From: CAADGV01 sp040290295
GTDB taxonomy: Bacteria; Bacteroidota; Ignavibacteria; UBA10030; UBA6906
Direction: 5' to 3'
Assembly: GCA_040290295.1 (NCBI GenBank)
Contig: PSMW01000015.1
Coordinates: 1 to 64,000 of the forward strand
DNA length: 64,000 nucleotides
A program made the position numbers and the translations under genes. This document shows, piece after piece, positions 42,886 through 51,428 of the stretch (position 1 is its first letter; every line of letters begins with the position of its first letter). The notes under the pieces are model-generated. The model was not told the DNA's origin. It saw only the letters and a program-made list of their open reading frames with translations, and did not search any database.

Positions 42886-43755
42886 ATGCCACGCATTGTC
42901 ACTTGCGGTCTCATTCAATGTTCCATTGCCACCACCAACGATCAACCGTTAGATGTTATCAAGAAAGCGATGATCGACAAACATATTCCGTTCATCGAAG
43001 AAGCAGGAAAAAAAGGTGTGCAGATCCTCTGCTTGCAGGAGATTTTCTACGGTCCGTACTTCTGTGCAGAGCAGAAAACGAAGTGGTATAACATGACGGA
43101 GAGAATCCCGGACGGTCCGACCGTACGGTTGATGCAGGAGTTTGCCAAGAAATTTCACATGGCGATGATTGTGCCCATTTATGAACAGGAAATGACGGGC
43201 GTGTACTACAATGCCGCCGCAGTGATCGATGCAGACGGGACGTATCTCGGCAAGTACCGTAAGACCCACATTCCGCAAGTCGATCCGGGATTTTGGGAAA
43301 AGTTTTATTTCCGTCCGGGTAATCTCGGGTATCCGGTCTTCAACACGCGGTACGCGAAGGTTGGTGTGTATATCTGTTACGATCGCCATTTCCCGGAAGG
43401 GGCACGTTGTCTTGGATTGAACGGAGCGGAGATTGTCTTCAACCCTTCGGCAACGGTCGCGGGATTGTCGGAATATCTTTGGGAATTGGAACAGCCGGCG
43501 CACGCCGTTGCGAATGGCTACTTCGTCGGTGCGATCAATCGTGTGGGCATCGAAGCGCCATGGAACATCGGCGAGTTTTACGGCAAGAGTTATTTCTGCA
43601 ATCCTCGAGGCAAAATCATTGCACAAGCCAGTCGCGACAAAGACGAGCTTGTCGTTGCCGATCTCGATCTTGACATGATCAAAGAAGTGCGGGAGGTCTG
43701 GCAGTTCTTCCGTGATCGCAGGCCGGACATGTACAAGCAGCTCGTCGAAGAATAA
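42886..43755 (+). CDS. Beta-ureidopropionase / N-carbamoyl amidohydrolase (nitrilase superfamily)
   Basis: The ATG at 42886 (MPRIVTCGLIQCS) is preceded by GAGG; 289 residues. The nitrilase catalytic triad is visible: Glu in LCLQEIFYGPYFCAEQ near 50, Lys in YRKTHIPQ near 126 and Cys in VYICYDRHFPEG near 162. The DRHFPEGAR context is typical of N-carbamoyl-beta-alanine and N-carbamoylputrescine amidases. It would hydrolyse N-carbamoyl-beta-alanine to beta-alanine, CO2 and ammonia. The neighbouring preT, preA and dihydropyrimidinase genes make beta-ureidopropionase the most likely role. Confidence 0.87.
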   Translation: MPRIVTCGLIQCSIATTNDQPLDVIKKAMIDKHIPFIEEAGKKGVQILCLQEIFYGPYFCAEQKTKWYNMTERIPDGPTVRLMQEFAKKFHMAMIVPIYEQEMTGVYYNAAAVIDADGTYLGKYRKTHIPQVDPGFWEKFYFRPGNLGYPVFNTRYAKVGVYICYDRHFPEGARCLGLNGAEIVFNPSATVAGLSEYLWELEQPAHAVANGYFVGAINRVGIEAPWNIGEFYGKSYFCNPRGKIIAQASRDKDELVVADLDLDMIKEVREVWQFFRDRRPDMYKQLVEE

Positions 43756-43820
43756 CAGGGTCTCCACGCATCATCGCGATCGTCCCGAAACGATTTTTTT
43801 CATTCCTGCACAGCATCTCT

Positions 43821-45164
43821 ATGCACCGTACGTTTTCTTCTGAAGAAATCACTGAGCTCACCGCGCGCTACACTTACGGCACGTGGCGCTTCCAAAAAGG
43901 CTGGAACCCTCTGCACATCGTCGATGCTGAAGGTTGCTATTTTGTCGATGGCAAGGGCAAGCGCTATCTCGATTTTTCCTCTCAGCTCATGTGTGTCCAT
44001 TTAGGACACAAGAACGCGGCGGTTATCGGCGCCATCGAGCAGCAAGCGCGTAAACTTCCCTATATTGGCCCCGGCTACGCAACGGATGTGCGCGCCGAAT
44101 TGAGTACAGAATTGCTGGATGTGCTGCCGCGTGGATTGGAGAAATTTTTCTTTACGACATCCGGAACAGAAGCAAACGAGGCGGCATTCAAGATTGCGCG
44201 CATGTACACGGGGAAGACGAAGATCATCGCGCGCTATCGCAGCTATCACGGCTCGACCATGGGTTCGATTGCCGCCACAGGCGATCCGCGGCGTTGGGCA
44301 ATGGAGCCGGCGGGCAAAATCCCCGGCGTGATCTTCGCCCCTGAAGTGAATTGCTACAAGTGTCCGCTGATGCACCATTATCCCGAATGTGGTGTCGCGT
44401 GCGTGGAGTATATCGAACACATGATCGAAAATGAAGGGGATGTTGCTGCTGTATTGGTTGAGCCGGTTGTCGGAACGAATGGAGTGCTCGTCCCGCCCAA
44501 GGAATACCTGCCGCGCTTGCGTGAGATTTGCGATAAGCACAACGCGCTGCTGATTGCCGATGAGGTGATGAGCGGGTGGAGCCGCACCGGCGCGTGGTTT
44601 GCCGTTGATCATTGGGGCGTGAAGCCCGACATCCTGACAACGGCAAAAGGCATTACCACCGCGTATGTACCTCTCGGCTTGTGTGCCACAACCAAAACCA
44701 TTGCCGCCTATTTTGACGATCACTACTTCTCACATGGCCATACGTACGAAGCACATCCGTTGACGCTGGCACCCGCCATTGCAGCGATTCGGGAAATGAA
44801 AAGGCTTGATACGAACAGGCGAGCCACAGAACTCGGTGCGTACCTCGGCGAGAAATTACAAGCACTCAAAGCTCGTCACCCTTCGGTCGGCGATGTTCGT
44901 GGACTGGGTTTGTTTTGGGCGGTCGAGTTGGTCAAGAATCGAGACTCAAAGGAGCCTTTCAATACCAAAACAGATAAGGTAAACGGTAAACCCTTGGTGG
45001 TCGATAAAGTCGCTGCCGAGATGATGAAGAACGGGGTCTTTGTGCAAGCATGGATCAGCCACTTCGTGATCGCGCCCCCCTTGATCATCTCACGAGCGGA
45101 GATCGATCTCGGCGTGCAGGCTCTGGATGATGCTCTCAGGATTGCGGATGAAAACGTGGGTTAA
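43821..45164 (+). CDS. Class III PLP-dependent aminotransferase, probable beta-alanine transaminase
   Basis: 447 residues. PLP-binding motifs: TTSGTEANEAAFKIAR near 113, YRSYHGSTMGS near 139, LLIADEVMSGWSRTG near 241 with the Asp that contacts the PLP ring nitrogen, and the Schiff-base Lys in TTAKGITTAYVPLG near 276. In this operon it most likely converts beta-alanine to malonate semialdehyde, feeding the dehydrogenase encoded at 53362. Related enzymes use taurine, putrescine or GABA, so substrate is an inference from context. 65 bases after the amidohydrolase gene. Confidence 0.86.
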   Translation: MHRTFSSEEITELTARYTYGTWRFQKGWNPLHIVDAEGCYFVDGKGKRYLDFSSQLMCVHLGHKNAAVIGAIEQQARKLPYIGPGYATDVRAELSTELLDVLPRGLEKFFFTTSGTEANEAAFKIARMYTGKTKIIARYRSYHGSTMGSIAATGDPRRWAMEPAGKIPGVIFAPEVNCYKCPLMHHYPECGVACVEYIEHMIENEGDVAAVLVEPVVGTNGVLVPPKEYLPRLREICDKHNALLIADEVMSGWSRTGAWFAVDHWGVKPDILTTAKGITTAYVPLGLCATTKTIAAYFDDHYFSHGHTYEAHPLTLAPAIAAIREMKRLDTNRRATELGAYLGEKLQALKARHPSVGDVRGLGLFWAVELVKNRDSKEPFNTKTDKVNGKPLVVDKVAAEMMKNGVFVQAWISHFVIAPPLIISRAEIDLGVQALDDALRIADENVG

Positions 45165-45221
45165 AGGTTGGGGGGGGGTGGGTTCAGGGTTCATGTTCAA
45201 GTTACTGTACTGAGGATTCGG
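45165..45221. repeat. Left repeat flank of the four-helix-bundle gene, with a nine-G run
   Basis: A G9 run (45170-45178) is followed by GGGTTCAGGGTTCATGTTCAA. Its reverse complement resembles the AACCCTGA / CCTTGAACCC text on the other side of the gene, so the gene sits between imperfect inverted low-complexity arms. Confidence 0.55.
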
Positions 45222-45728
45222 ATGGACGGCGGCTACCGGAAACTGGAAGTTTACAATTTGGCGCATGCCTTAGCGGTGAGAGTGCATACCATGACGATGC
45301 GATTACCGGAATTTGAGATGTATGAAGAGGGCGGACAAATCCGTCGCTCCTCAAAATCTGTGTCAGCGCAAATCGTCGGAGGCTACGCGCTGAGAAAGTA
45401 CAAGATTGAATTCCTCCACTATTTGTGGCGTGCTCACGGTTCAAGCGAAGAAACGTCGGAACATTTGTTGTATTTGTTCGAGACGGAATCGTTACAGGAT
45501 GAAAAACTCTATCGCGAGTTGGCGGAGGAATTCAAGCGGCTAAACAAAATGCTCTTTAACGACATTCAATCAGTCGAACGAACGTTTGAAACGCCAGCAT
45601 TTCTGAAAGAGTCATCCGCCGAGTATCATCTGGGTTCGATGTTCAACGACGAATTAAGCTCCGTACGTCAACCTCCTCATCTCAAACCTCAACCTCCGAA
45701 CGACGAAACCCTGAGCCCAGAACCTTGA
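45222..45728 (+). CDS. Four-helix-bundle protein (23S rRNA intervening-sequence protein family)
   Basis: I chose the ATG at 45222 (MDGGYRKLEVYNLAH), with GAGG at 45212-45215; 168 residues. The N-terminal YRKLEVYNLAHALAVRVH, the central QIRRSSKSVSAQIVGGYALRK and the helical SSEETSEHLLYLFE are the TIGR02436 / PF05635 four-helix-bundle signature, proteins first found in intervening sequences of 23S rRNA genes and now known at many scattered sites. The Pro/Gln-rich tail after ~150 (RQPPHLKPQPPNDETLSPEP) is encoded by repeat text. It interrupts the pyrimidine operon and is unrelated to its chemistry. Function of the family is unknown. Confidence 0.85.
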   Translation: MDGGYRKLEVYNLAHALAVRVHTMTMRLPEFEMYEEGGQIRRSSKSVSAQIVGGYALRKYKIEFLHYLWRAHGSSEETSEHLLYLFETESLQDEKLYRELAEEFKRLNKMLFNDIQSVERTFETPAFLKESSAEYHLGSMFNDELSSVRQPPHLKPQPPNDETLSPEP

Positions 45729-45757
45729 ACCCAGAACCTTGAACCCGAAACTCAAAC
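45665..45757. repeat. Right repeat flank: tandem CCAGAACCTTGAAC-type text
   Basis: AGCCCAGAACCTTGAACCC occurs and CCAGAACCTTGAACCC recurs 15 bases on, preceded by variants such as CTCAAACCTCAACCTCC. The repeat overlaps the 3' end of the four-helix gene and runs to the preT start. Confidence 0.6.
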
Positions 45758-45758
45758 C

Positions 45759-47105
45759 ATGAAAAACCTCGCACCCAAACTTTCGCAGCAACAATATGAA
45801 AAGAATTTTGCCGAACTCCACCCTCCCTTCACTCCCAACTCGGCAACCGCGGAAGCAAACCGATGCTTGTATTGCTACGACTCGCCGTGCACGAAGGCAT
45901 GCCCGACGCACATTGACATTCCTACATTCATCAAGAAGATCGCAACGGGCAACGTGAAAGGCTCTGCCAAGACCATTCTCAAGTCTAATTGGGTTGCGCT
46001 GACGTGTGCCAAGGCATGTCCCGTCGATGTGTTGTGCGAAGGCGCCTGCGTGTACAATGACCGTGGAGAGCAGCCGATTCAGATCGGTCGGTTGCAACGC
46101 TTTGCGATGGATTGGTACTTCGACAAGGGGATGCCTGCGTTATTTACCCCGAAACCGAAGAACGGCAAGAACATCGGCGTCATTGGTGCCGGCGCTGCAG
46201 GACTTGCCTGCGCAGCCGAGGCAGCTCTTCTCGGATTCGATGTCACCATATACGATGCAAAGCCCAGACCCGGCGGCCTCAATACGTGGGGCATCGCTCC
46301 CTACAAGATGTCGCAACAGGATGCTCTCAAGGAAGTACAACTCGTCGAATCATTCGGTGTTACGATCCTGTCAGGCGTGAACGTCGGGAAAGATGTTGCG
46401 CTCGAGGAACTGGAACGACGGCACGATGCCATTTTTCTCGGCGTGGGATTGGGGACGTCAACCCGTCTGAACATTCCGGGCGAAGACTTACCCGGCGTGG
46501 TTGAAGCTTTGGAGTTCATCGAACGGGTAACGACACGCGATTGGATGTCGGTTGATGTTGGTCGGCGCGTAGCCGTTATCGGTGCAGGCAACACAGCGAT
46601 CGACGCAGCGACGGAAGCACGGCGCCTCGGCGCCGAGCATGTCATGATCATTTATCGCAGAAGTCGTGGGGAGATGCCGGCGTACGACTTCGAATACGAG
46701 CTGGCGAAAAGCGACGGTGTGCAGTTTCAATTTCTCACTGCGCCGGTACGTATCGTCGGCAACGACCATGTGGAAGCCATCGAATGTGTACAAATGCAAC
46801 TCGGCGAACCGGACGAAGAGGGACGACGCAAACCATTTCCCGTTCCCGGCTCAGAGTTCCGCATTCCGGTTGATATGGTGATCAAATCCGTCGGACAGAG
46901 GATCGAAGAAACGTTTCTCGGAACCATTCCGGGGCTACGCATCGAACGTGGCAGGGTGTGGGTGAATCCGGAAACGATGCAAACAAGCAATCCTAAATAC
47001 TTTGCTGGTGGCGATTGCATCAACGGCGGCAAAGAAGTCGTGAACGCCGCGGCGGATGGCAAGAAGGCGGCGCACGGAATTGAGGCGTGGCTTGTGAATC
47101 GGTAG
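45759..47105 (+). CDS. preT: NAD-dependent dihydropyrimidine dehydrogenase subunit PreT
   Basis: 448 residues. N-terminal Fe-S region with CLYCYDSPCTKACPTHIDIP near 36 and CAKACPVDVLCEGAC near 86, FAD-binding VIGAGAAGLACAAEA near 146 and NAD(P)-binding VIGAGNTAIDAATEARRLG near 275; FAGGDCINGGKEVVNAAADGKKAA ends the domain. PreT accepts electrons from NADH or passes them to PreA to reduce or oxidise the pyrimidine ring. PreA follows after a 120-base gap of repeat-like sequence, so the two form the PreTA heterodimer. The start is 31 bases after the four-helix gene. Confidence 0.93.
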   Translation: MKNLAPKLSQQQYEKNFAELHPPFTPNSATAEANRCLYCYDSPCTKACPTHIDIPTFIKKIATGNVKGSAKTILKSNWVALTCAKACPVDVLCEGACVYNDRGEQPIQIGRLQRFAMDWYFDKGMPALFTPKPKNGKNIGVIGAGAAGLACAAEAALLGFDVTIYDAKPRPGGLNTWGIAPYKMSQQDALKEVQLVESFGVTILSGVNVGKDVALEELERRHDAIFLGVGLGTSTRLNIPGEDLPGVVEALEFIERVTTRDWMSVDVGRRVAVIGAGNTAIDAATEARRLGAEHVMIIYRRSRGEMPAYDFEYELAKSDGVQFQFLTAPVRIVGNDHVEAIECVQMQLGEPDEEGRRKPFPVPGSEFRIPVDMVIKSVGQRIEETFLGTIPGLRIERGRVWVNPETMQTSNPKYFAGGDCINGGKEVVNAAADGKKAAHGIEAWLVNR

Positions 47106-47225
47106 GTTGAATTTGAGATTAGCGGCTTTGAGGTGTGAGGTTGGAGACCCGAGTGTTCATCTCGATCTGCAACCCTTAAGCTCTTACCCCTGAACCTTGA
47201 ACACAAAAGCAACACGAGGCACAAC
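47106..47225. repeat. Repeat-like linker between preT and preA
   Basis: 120 bases with ttGAGxTTxG-type text on the left (TTTGAGATTAG, TTTGAGGTGTGAGGTTGGAG) and AACCCTTAAGC, CCCCTGAACCTTGAACAC on the right; the same CCTTGAAC core occurs at 45665-45757. No gene seen. Confidence 0.45.
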
Positions 47226-48560
47226 ATGGTTGACCTAAGCATCAACTGCGGCGGCATCATATCCCCCAGCCCCTTTTGGCTCGCGTCAGCGCCGCCGACA
47301 AACAGCGCGTATCAAGTCTGCAAAGCGTTTGAAGCGGGCTGGGGTGGAGCGGTCTGGAAAACCATCGGCGAGCCGGTGATGAATGTGTGCAACCGGTACG
47401 GCGCTGTGGATTACAACGGACAAAAAATCCTCGGCCTCAACAACATCGAACTGATCAGCGACCGACCGATCGAGGTCAACTTGCGCGAGATTGCTGAAAC
47501 GAAAAAGCTTTGGCCCGACCGCGCGGTCGTCGTTTCGTTGATGGTGGAATCGAAACGCGAAGTGTGGCACGACATCGTGAAGCGCACGATTGATACGGGC
47601 GCCGACGGCATCGAACTCAACTATGGCTGTCCGCACGGCATGAGTGAGCGCGGCATGGGTTCCGCGGTCGGACAAGTGCCGGAGTATTGCCAGATGATTA
47701 CCGAATGGGTGATGGAGGCTTCGACGATTCCCGTGCTCGTGAAACTGACGCCGAATGTTGCGGACGTTCGTTTCCCCGGTCGGGCTGCGAAGCGAGCCGG
47801 GGCAAACGGGATCTCCCTCATCAACACTATCAACTCGATGATGGGTGTCGATCTCGATACATTCGAGTTGAAACCTGCTGTCGATGGCAAGGGGGGACAC
47901 GGTGGATATGCTGGTCCTGCAGTAAAGCCGATTGCGCTCAATATGGTCTCGCAAATTGCTCTCGATCCTGAAATCCGTCTCCCGATTTCGGGCATCGGCG
48001 GCATCTCGACGTGGCGCGATGCGTTGGAGTTTATTCTGCTCGGCGCCTCGAGCGTGCAAGTCTGCACCGCCGTCATGCACTACGGTTTCCGTATCATCGA
48101 GGATATGCTGGAGGGATTGACGAACTGGATGGAAGCGAAAGGATACACTTCGCTCGATCAAATCCGCGGCAAAGCCTTGCGGGGTATTGATGACTTCGGC
48201 AATCTGAACCTCCTGTTCAAGTCCGTCGCGCGCATCGACGAGTCGAAGTGCATTCAGTGCAATCTGTGCTACATTGCCTGTGAAGATTCTGCTCATCAAT
48301 GTATCGATCTGGTCGAACAAACCATGCCTCGAAACAATGGCTCGGAGATTTCCTTGCAGCCTCGGGTTCGCGAAAACGACTGCGTCGGGTGTAGGCTCTG
48401 CTACATTGTGTGCCCCGTCGAAGGCTGTATCTCGATGGTACGGCTGGACGACGGCCTACAATCGAAAACGTGGAATGAGCTGGTCAAGGAACTTCCGCAG
48501 CCCCTCACCTGGGATGCTCTACGAGCCTTTCAGAGGCAACATGGGATTGAAATCCACTGA
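47226..48560 (+). CDS. preA: NAD-dependent dihydropyrimidine dehydrogenase subunit PreA
   Basis: 444 residues. The N-terminal FMN barrel resembles dihydroorotate dehydrogenase: GGAVWKTIGEPV near 41, the catalytic Cys in LNYGCPHGMSERGMGSA near 134, KLTPNVAD near 171 and ISGIGGIS near 256. The C-terminus holds two 4Fe-4S motifs: CIQCNLCYIAC near 344 and CVGCRLCYIVCP near 389. The enzyme reduces uracil and thymine to the dihydro forms (or the reverse). With preT, dihydropyrimidinase, beta-ureidopropionase and the transaminase it gives the full reductive route. Confidence 0.95.
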   Translation: MVDLSINCGGIISPSPFWLASAPPTNSAYQVCKAFEAGWGGAVWKTIGEPVMNVCNRYGAVDYNGQKILGLNNIELISDRPIEVNLREIAETKKLWPDRAVVVSLMVESKREVWHDIVKRTIDTGADGIELNYGCPHGMSERGMGSAVGQVPEYCQMITEWVMEASTIPVLVKLTPNVADVRFPGRAAKRAGANGISLINTINSMMGVDLDTFELKPAVDGKGGHGGYAGPAVKPIALNMVSQIALDPEIRLPISGIGGISTWRDALEFILLGASSVQVCTAVMHYGFRIIEDMLEGLTNWMEAKGYTSLDQIRGKALRGIDDFGNLNLLFKSVARIDESKCIQCNLCYIACEDSAHQCIDLVEQTMPRNNGSEISLQPRVRENDCVGCRLCYIVCPVEGCISMVRLDDGLQSKTWNELVKELPQPLTWDALRAFQRQHGIEIH

Positions 48561-48680
48561 CGCCGCTCTCGAACAACGTGGTGCAGATCGAACACGAACA
48601 GTCACGGTTCGGCTGACATTGTCCCCTCGTGCCAACCGAATCATCACCCAAACAACCAACAACTAACAATAGGAGGCACT

Positions 48681-49121
48681 ATGAAAAGCGGTAAGTTTTG
48701 GCTCGCAGTGCTGGTGGGTGGTGTGGTCGCCAACATCATCGACGGGTTGGTGTGGGACGGGTTGGTGTGGAATCTTTGGCTGGGTCCTTCGTACGTCATG
48801 CAGAATACGACACTCTTTCGTCAGGATACCGCCGTTGCGTGGTACATTATCGGCGACTTTGTTGCTACGTTCGTTTTTGTGTGGGTGTACGATAAGGTTG
48901 CCGGTGCGTTCGGCACAACAGTTCAAGATGGTGCAAAGGCGGGATTGTATCTCGGAATCCTCATGAGCTTCCCGACGTTCATCTTCATGAGTCTGATGTT
49001 CAACGGATTCTCGTATGGTCTTTCGTGGATCATGACGATCTACAGCATCATTTGGTACGTGATTCTCGGCACGGTCGTTGCGGCTGTCATGAAGAAGGGT
49101 GCTGCCACAGCCGCAGCATAA
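48681..49121 (+). CDS. Four-helix integral membrane protein of unknown function
   Basis: AGGAGG just upstream supports the ATG at 48681; 146 residues. Four hydrophobic segments are visible: residues ~6-28 (FWLAVLVGGVVANIIDGLVW), ~54-73, ~88-108 and ~112-138. No polar catalytic motif and no close family that I recognise; size and layout resemble DUF1761-like small membrane proteins. It sits between preA and dihydropyrimidinase on the same strand, after a 120-base gap, so it could assist uptake or be a chance neighbour. Confidence 0.65.
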   Translation: MKSGKFWLAVLVGGVVANIIDGLVWDGLVWNLWLGPSYVMQNTTLFRQDTAVAWYIIGDFVATFVFVWVYDKVAGAFGTTVQDGAKAGLYLGILMSFPTFIFMSLMFNGFSYGLSWIMTIYSIIWYVILGTVVAAVMKKGAATAAA

Positions 49122-49511
49122 CACCAACGTCATCGATCGGATGCCGGGCAATGCACTACCGGATTGTCCGGCATCTGTTGCTCAAAGGTCATCAAAGGAG
49201 AAAGGGTTTTTCCATGGCAAGCGATAAAGAGATGTTCATCCTCGCGGGTAGAAAACTGCCGTCCATCTACTGACCTACAGCAGATGAGCCGTGGATGTAG
49301 TTTGGCAAATTCCAAACTGCAGGCTCCAAGTTTCAAGCTCCAATATTCAAGGCCCTAGCTCCAAAGAAGCTCCAAGAACCAAATCTCAAATGGATGTACA
49401 TTGCTGCGCGAGTATTAAAATTTGATGATTGGATTTTCTTTGGAACTTGGAGCTTGAGAATTGGAGCTTGAGAATTGGAACTTCATAACGAGAATCTCCA
49501 AGGAGACAGCC
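49122..49511. repeat. 390-bp gap with a long imperfect inverted repeat of CCAAGCTCC text
   Basis: Left arm 49310-49385 contains GGCTCCAAGTTTCAAGCTCC and AGCTCCAAAGAAGCTCCAAG; right arm 49428-49485 contains GGAACTTGGAGCTTGAGAAT twice in part. The right arm's reverse complement matches the left arm's wording, with a ~45-base centre. No gene is seen; the leader of the next gene is at its right end. Confidence 0.6.
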
Positions 49512-50900
49512 ATGTCCATACTGATCAAGAACGGTCGCATCATCACTGCCGATCAAGACTACACGGCAGACATTTATTGTGAAGGCGAGCAGATCACGCG
49601 CATCGGCAAACACCTGGACGCGCCGCCGAATGCCACAGTGATCGATGCATCGGGAAAGTATGTGTTTCCGGGCTTCATTGATCCACACGTGCACATCTAT
49701 TTGCCGTTCATGGGAACCTTCGCCAAGGACACACATGAAACGGCGAGCAAAGCGGCGCTCGTCGGCGGTACGACGACGTTCATCGAAATGATTTGCCAAT
49801 CAAAGGCAGAGGAACCGCTCCGCGACGGCTTCGAGTTGTGGCGAGGGAAAGCCGAGGGCAAGAGTGCATGCGACTTCACGTTTCATCAAGCCGTGACTCG
49901 GTTCGACAAGAAAACGGAAGGGCAGTTGACGGAAATCGTCCGCAGCGGGATAACGAGTTTCAAAGTGTTCCTGGCGTATAAAGGCGCGTTCGGTATTTCG
50001 GACGAGGAGTTATACCACACGATGCGGCTCGCGAAAGAACTGGGCGTCGTTGTGACGGCGCATTGTGAGAATGCCGATGCCGTGTTCGAGCTTCAGCAGA
50101 AATTGCTCGGCGAAGGGAAGACGGGTCCGGAATGGCACTACTGGAGTCGTCCGCCTCGCGTTGAAGCGGAAGGCGTGCATCATCTGCTGACGTTTGCAGA
50201 GTTGCACGGCACACAGTGTTACATTGTCCACACAAGCTGTGAAGAGGCGTTACAGGAGGCGTTGCTCGCGAAGCAGCGCGGCGTTCCTGTGGAGGTCGAG
50301 ACGTTGATTCAGTATTTGTTGTTGGACAAGAGCTACGCCGAGTTGCCGGACTTCGAAGGGGCAAAGTACGTGATGTCGCCGCCGTTGCGCGACAAGCGGA
50401 ATCAGGACATCTTCTGGAACGCGTTGCGTCAGCGATTCGTCTCGACGGTCGCCACCGACCACGCGCCGTTCGATTTTGTGGGACAAAAAGAAATGGGGCG
50501 CAATGATTTCACCAAAATACCGAACGGCATTCCGTCGCTGGAAGATCGCGTCAATTTGTTGTACACGTACGGTGTTTGTGAGCGTCGGCTTGATCTGAAC
50601 ACGTTCGTTGATTGCGCCAGCACGCAAGCGGCGCGACTGTTTGGGTTGTACCCGCGCAAAGGAACGATCGTCGTCGGCGCCGACGCTGATGTGGTGGTCT
50701 ATGATCCGCAGTATCGAGGAACGATCTCGGCACGAACTCATCTTCTCAATGTTGACTACAATGCGTTCGAAGGCTGGCAGGTGAAGGGAAGGCCGCACGT
50801 CGTGACGGTGCGAGGCGAGATTGCAGTGCGCGACGGGAAGTTTGTCGGGACAGTTGGGCGCGGCAAACTTCTGAAACGAGACGCGCATGCCCGCGCGTGA
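49512..50900 (+). CDS. Dihydropyrimidinase (D-hydantoinase)
   Basis: AGGAGA at 49501-49506 supports the ATG at 49512 (MSILIKNGRIITAD); an in-frame start at 49461 would lie inside the repeat. 462 residues, the normal size. Amidohydrolase signatures: PGFIDPHVHIYLPF near 55 (metal HxH), the carbamylated Lys in SFKVFLAYKGAF near 149, TAHCENAD near 181, YIVHTSCEEA near 238 and ATDHAPFDF near 314 with the catalytic Asp. It opens dihydrouracil to N-carbamoyl-beta-alanine, the substrate of the amidohydrolase at 42886. Confidence 0.93.
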   Translation: MSILIKNGRIITADQDYTADIYCEGEQITRIGKHLDAPPNATVIDASGKYVFPGFIDPHVHIYLPFMGTFAKDTHETASKAALVGGTTTFIEMICQSKAEEPLRDGFELWRGKAEGKSACDFTFHQAVTRFDKKTEGQLTEIVRSGITSFKVFLAYKGAFGISDEELYHTMRLAKELGVVVTAHCENADAVFELQQKLLGEGKTGPEWHYWSRPPRVEAEGVHHLLTFAELHGTQCYIVHTSCEEALQEALLAKQRGVPVEVETLIQYLLLDKSYAELPDFEGAKYVMSPPLRDKRNQDIFWNALRQRFVSTVATDHAPFDFVGQKEMGRNDFTKIPNGIPSLEDRVNLLYTYGVCERRLDLNTFVDCASTQAARLFGLYPRKGTIVVGADADVVVYDPQYRGTISARTHLLNVDYNAFEGWQVKGRPHVVTVRGEIAVRDGKFVGTVGRGKLLKRDAHARA

Positions 50901-51005
50901 GAATGGTGCGACGCGGCGACTGGTGAAATAGACGCAATCGTATGGGCGGTTGCAGTGGGTCTGCGCAAGCAAAATATCCAGTGAGCGGTTTTATATCGTT
51001 TTTAC

Positions 51006-51428
51006 ATGAACATGAAAGAACTCGATGACATCACAGGCGCTATCGTTGACGCAGCGATGAAACTTCACATGGAACTTGGACCTGGGCTGTTGGAGTCGGT
51101 TTACGAATCCGTGTTGGCGCGGGCGCTGGAGCGGCGGGGATTCCACGTGGAGCGTCAGAAGGTCATCCGGTTTGAATATGATGGGATGGTCTTTGATGAG
51201 GGTTTTCGCACTGACCTGCTTGTGGAAGGCCGCGTGGTCGTGGAACTCAAGTCCGTGGAGAAGTTAGCATCCGTCCACAGCAAGCAACTGCTCACTTACT
51301 TGCGCCTGATGAACCTGCCCGTCGGATTGCTTATCAACTTTGGTGCTGCTACCCTCAAAGAAGGTCTTCACCGGGTCGTCAATAACCTTGAACCCTCCGC
51401 TTCTCCGCGGCTCCGCGTGAACCGATGA
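51006..51428 (+). CDS. GxxExxY protein (PD-(D/E)XK-like, PF13366)
   Basis: 140 residues. The namesake motif is GPGLLESVYESVLARALE near 27, followed by FRTDLLVEGRVVVELKSVEKL near 67, with the D-x(n)-E-x-K arrangement of PD-(D/E)XK nuclease-like folds. Widespread, function unproven. The last ~12 residues (SASPRLRVNR) are encoded by the repeat sequence that follows, so the gene appears to travel with the repeat. It breaks the pyrimidine gene string between dihydropyrimidinase and the NCS1 transporter. Confidence 0.9.
   Translation: MNMKELDDITGAIVDAAMKLHMELGPGLLESVYESVLARALERRGFHVERQKVIRFEYDGMVFDEGFRTDLLVEGRVVVELKSVEKLASVHSKQLLTYLRLMNLPVGLLINFGAATLKEGLHRVVNNLEPSASPRLRVNR

Noticed and set aside
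45168..45221. TTG start giving an N-terminal MGGGG extension to the four-helix protein
   Set aside because: It would translate the G9 run; the ATG at 45222 with GAGG fits the family N-terminus.
50905..50990. A tRNA-like look after dihydropyrimidinase (GCGACTGGTGAAATAGACGC)
   Set aside because: No T-arm (GGTTCAA-type), no closed acceptor stem and no anticodon stem could be built.
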